Positions 62,746-64,000 of a stretch of DNA of 64,000 nucleotides are shown piece by piece. The notes under the pieces are model-generated. The model had not been told where the DNA came from, did no database searches, and saw only the letters and a program-made list of their open reading frames with translations. This DNA comes from an uncultured Nitrospirota bacterium (GTDB lineage: Bacteria; Nitrospirota; Nitrospiria; Nitrospirales; UBA8639): contig CAKZPV010000033.1 of NCBI GenBank assembly GCA_937139405.1, positions 186,001-250,000 of the forward strand. Reading direction: 5' to 3'. The position numbers were made by a program, and so were the translations under genes. How positions within the stretch are numbered: the stretch's first letter is position 1; every line of letters starts with the position of its first letter.

Positions 62746-63996
62746 ATGTCTCGTTCTCTCCTATTACAGTTAGCACGATTGGGTGATCTGATCCAGTCTC
62801 TTCCGGCTATTTCTTCTCTGCATTCGTCTCTTCCTGATCAACCATTAGATCTTCTGTGTGCAGCCCCGTTGACATCTATTGGCAAACTTTTCTCAGGTAT
62901 TCAGGGAGTTTATCCCTGGGAAGGTGAGCGATGGCATACCTTTACCACCCAGGATAGAGTTGAGAAACAAGACCTAATCAAGATGGCAGAACAATACTTG
63001 CAAGATTGTGCTTTGCCTTCGTATGCCTTGGCCTATAATTTGAATAATCATCCTCGGAGTATTGTGGCATCTCATTTGTTAAGTGACCGTGTGGTTGGAG
63101 CAGGTGACCAGGGTCCATTAAATTCTAATATTCCCCCATGGGTGGCCTATTTACGCCAAGTGGCGAGAGAGCGTGGACCCAACCGCATTCATCTGGCCGA
63201 TGCCTTTTGTGGGGTGTGTGGAATAACCCCTCCGTCCGTGACTCCGACTATTCAAGCCACGCATGTTGATTTACCTACGGATTTTGTACAAATGGTGAAT
63301 GATGAGTCAGTGGAACGAATTGGAATTGTTTTAGGAGCTGGAGATGGAGATCGCAGAGTTCCGCTCACAGCATGGCGGCGATTGATTGAAAGCTGTATTG
63401 ATCATCTTCCCAATTCTCTGTGTCTGTTGATTGGTGGAGCAGGCGAACGAGAAGCGGCGCTGGCCTTAGAGGATCAGCTTTCGTCTCAGTATCTCTCACG
63501 GTTGCTCAACTGTGTGGGAAGGACGACTTTGCCGGAACTTGCACATGTCTTGAATCGATGTGAGTGGGTTGTGGGATCGGATACCGGCCCCTTGCATTTA
63601 GGCGTGGCCTGTGGTGCACGGGCCATTGGTTGGTATTTTTCGCGAGCTCGTGTGCATGAAACCGGTCCGTATGGGGAGGGATATTATGTGTGGCAGTACC
63701 AGGGAAATTCGCATTTGGAACCCACGGGCAGTTCAGATATGAAGAGGCAACCTCAGCTTCCTTCTTCATGGCCGGTGCTGGAAACTCTTCAACTTATGCA
63801 AGATCAATATAGTGGTGAAAGTCCGGCGGAATGGGAACTATGGAATAGTCATCGCGATGAGTGGGGCGTATTTTATACGAATGGAGAAAATTCGGAATCT
63901 CTGTTTGCAAAGAGGGAAACGATATGGAAAGAGTTGTCGGCGATGACGTTAAATCAACAGGTGTTTTCCAATAGCAATGTCATCATAGCAGGATAG
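62746..63996 (+). CDS. Glycosyltransferase family 9 (heptosyltransferase-like)
   Basis: 416 aa. GT9 start LLLQLARLGDLIQSLPAISSL, and C-terminal IGIVLGAGDGDRRVP, LLIGGAGEREAAL and VVGSDTGPLHLGVACGARAIGWY, the nucleotide-sugar pocket with the conserved DTGPLHL. In LPS synthesis such enzymes add heptose; multidomain clusters with flagellin glycosylation also use GT9 proteins. It lies 31 bp after the giant glycosyltransferase and has a C-terminal extension beyond residue 330 of unknown role. The gene ends 4 bp before the window edge. Confidence 0.9.
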   Translation: MSRSLLLQLARLGDLIQSLPAISSLHSSLPDQPLDLLCAAPLTSIGKLFSGIQGVYPWEGERWHTFTTQDRVEKQDLIKMAEQYLQDCALPSYALAYNLNNHPRSIVASHLLSDRVVGAGDQGPLNSNIPPWVAYLRQVARERGPNRIHLADAFCGVCGITPPSVTPTIQATHVDLPTDFVQMVNDESVERIGIVLGAGDGDRRVPLTAWRRLIESCIDHLPNSLCLLIGGAGEREAALALEDQLSSQYLSRLLNCVGRTTLPELAHVLNRCEWVVGSDTGPLHLGVACGARAIGWYFSRARVHETGPYGEGYYVWQYQGNSHLEPTGSSDMKRQPQLPSSWPVLETLQLMQDQYSGESPAEWELWNSHRDEWGVFYTNGENSESLFAKRETIWKELSAMTLNQQVFSNSNVIIAG

Positions 63997-64000
63997 AAAT

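Overview
The window is a dense flagellar motility and chemotaxis locus of a diderm bacterium, running into a surface-sugar (probably flagellin glycosylation) cluster. Nearly all genes lie on the plus strand, with one small gene on the minus strand. L-ring and P-ring genes (flgH, flgI) show an outer membrane. Moderate GC, two chemotaxis systems in one locus, haem-type Tll0287-like chemoreceptors, FliW/CsrA and very large multidomain glycosyltransferases fit a Nitrospirota (Nitrospira-like) genome. That placement is a best guess from gene content, not a proven assignment.

Layout. (1) 1-1712: the end of the flagellar-number ATPase gene flhG and the sigma-28 gene fliA. (2) 1913-4882: a partner-switching module made of a REC-PP2C phosphatase, a REC-HATPase switch kinase and a STAS protein, resembling a split HsbR/HsbA system. 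(3) 4947-13659: chemotaxis system 1, with a short receptor carrying a CheZ-like FQD...Q motif, cheY, cheA, cheW and two full receptors whose signalling domains share a 596-bp identical block. (4) 13907-18539: a secreted CxxCH protein, then cheR, cheD, cheB and a second cheR. (5) 18551-24769: a decayed small gene, PilZ, STAS and HD-GYP proteins, a hybrid kinase and a small HTH protein, forming a c-di-GMP/phosphorelay block. (6) 25314-35621: chemotaxis system 2, with cheY, cheZ, cheA, cheV, two receptors, cheB and cheW. (7) 35637-46027: motAB, flgF, flgG, flgA, flgH, flgI, flgJ, flgM, flgN, flgK and flgL. (8) 46087-50268: a diguanylate cyclase, a hybrid kinase, fliW and csrA. (9) 50785-63996: gmd, two multidomain glycosyltransferase/methyltransferase proteins (1076 and 1800 aa), an SDR epimerase-like protein, a DegT-family aminotransferase and a GT9 enzyme.

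How it fits together. FlhG sets flagellar number. A textbook sigma-54 promoter stands before flgF, and a good sigma-28 promoter stands before flgM, consistent with tiered flagellar control. The two chemotaxis systems appear to have separate CheY dephosphorylation routes: a true CheZ in system 2 and a receptor-borne CheZ-like motif in system 1. Three proteins share a CxxCH Tll0287-like sensor domain, suggesting redox or gas sensing. FliW and CsrA imply post-transcriptional control of flagellin, but no flagellin gene lies in the window.

A family of intergenic elements is scattered through the first 41 kb. They have degenerate purine-rich heptamers on the left and usually a pyrimidine-rich inverse copy on the right. 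This is the main unexplained non-coding structure, and it even supplies the start codon of flgI. No tRNA, rRNA, CRISPR array, transposase or integrase was seen.
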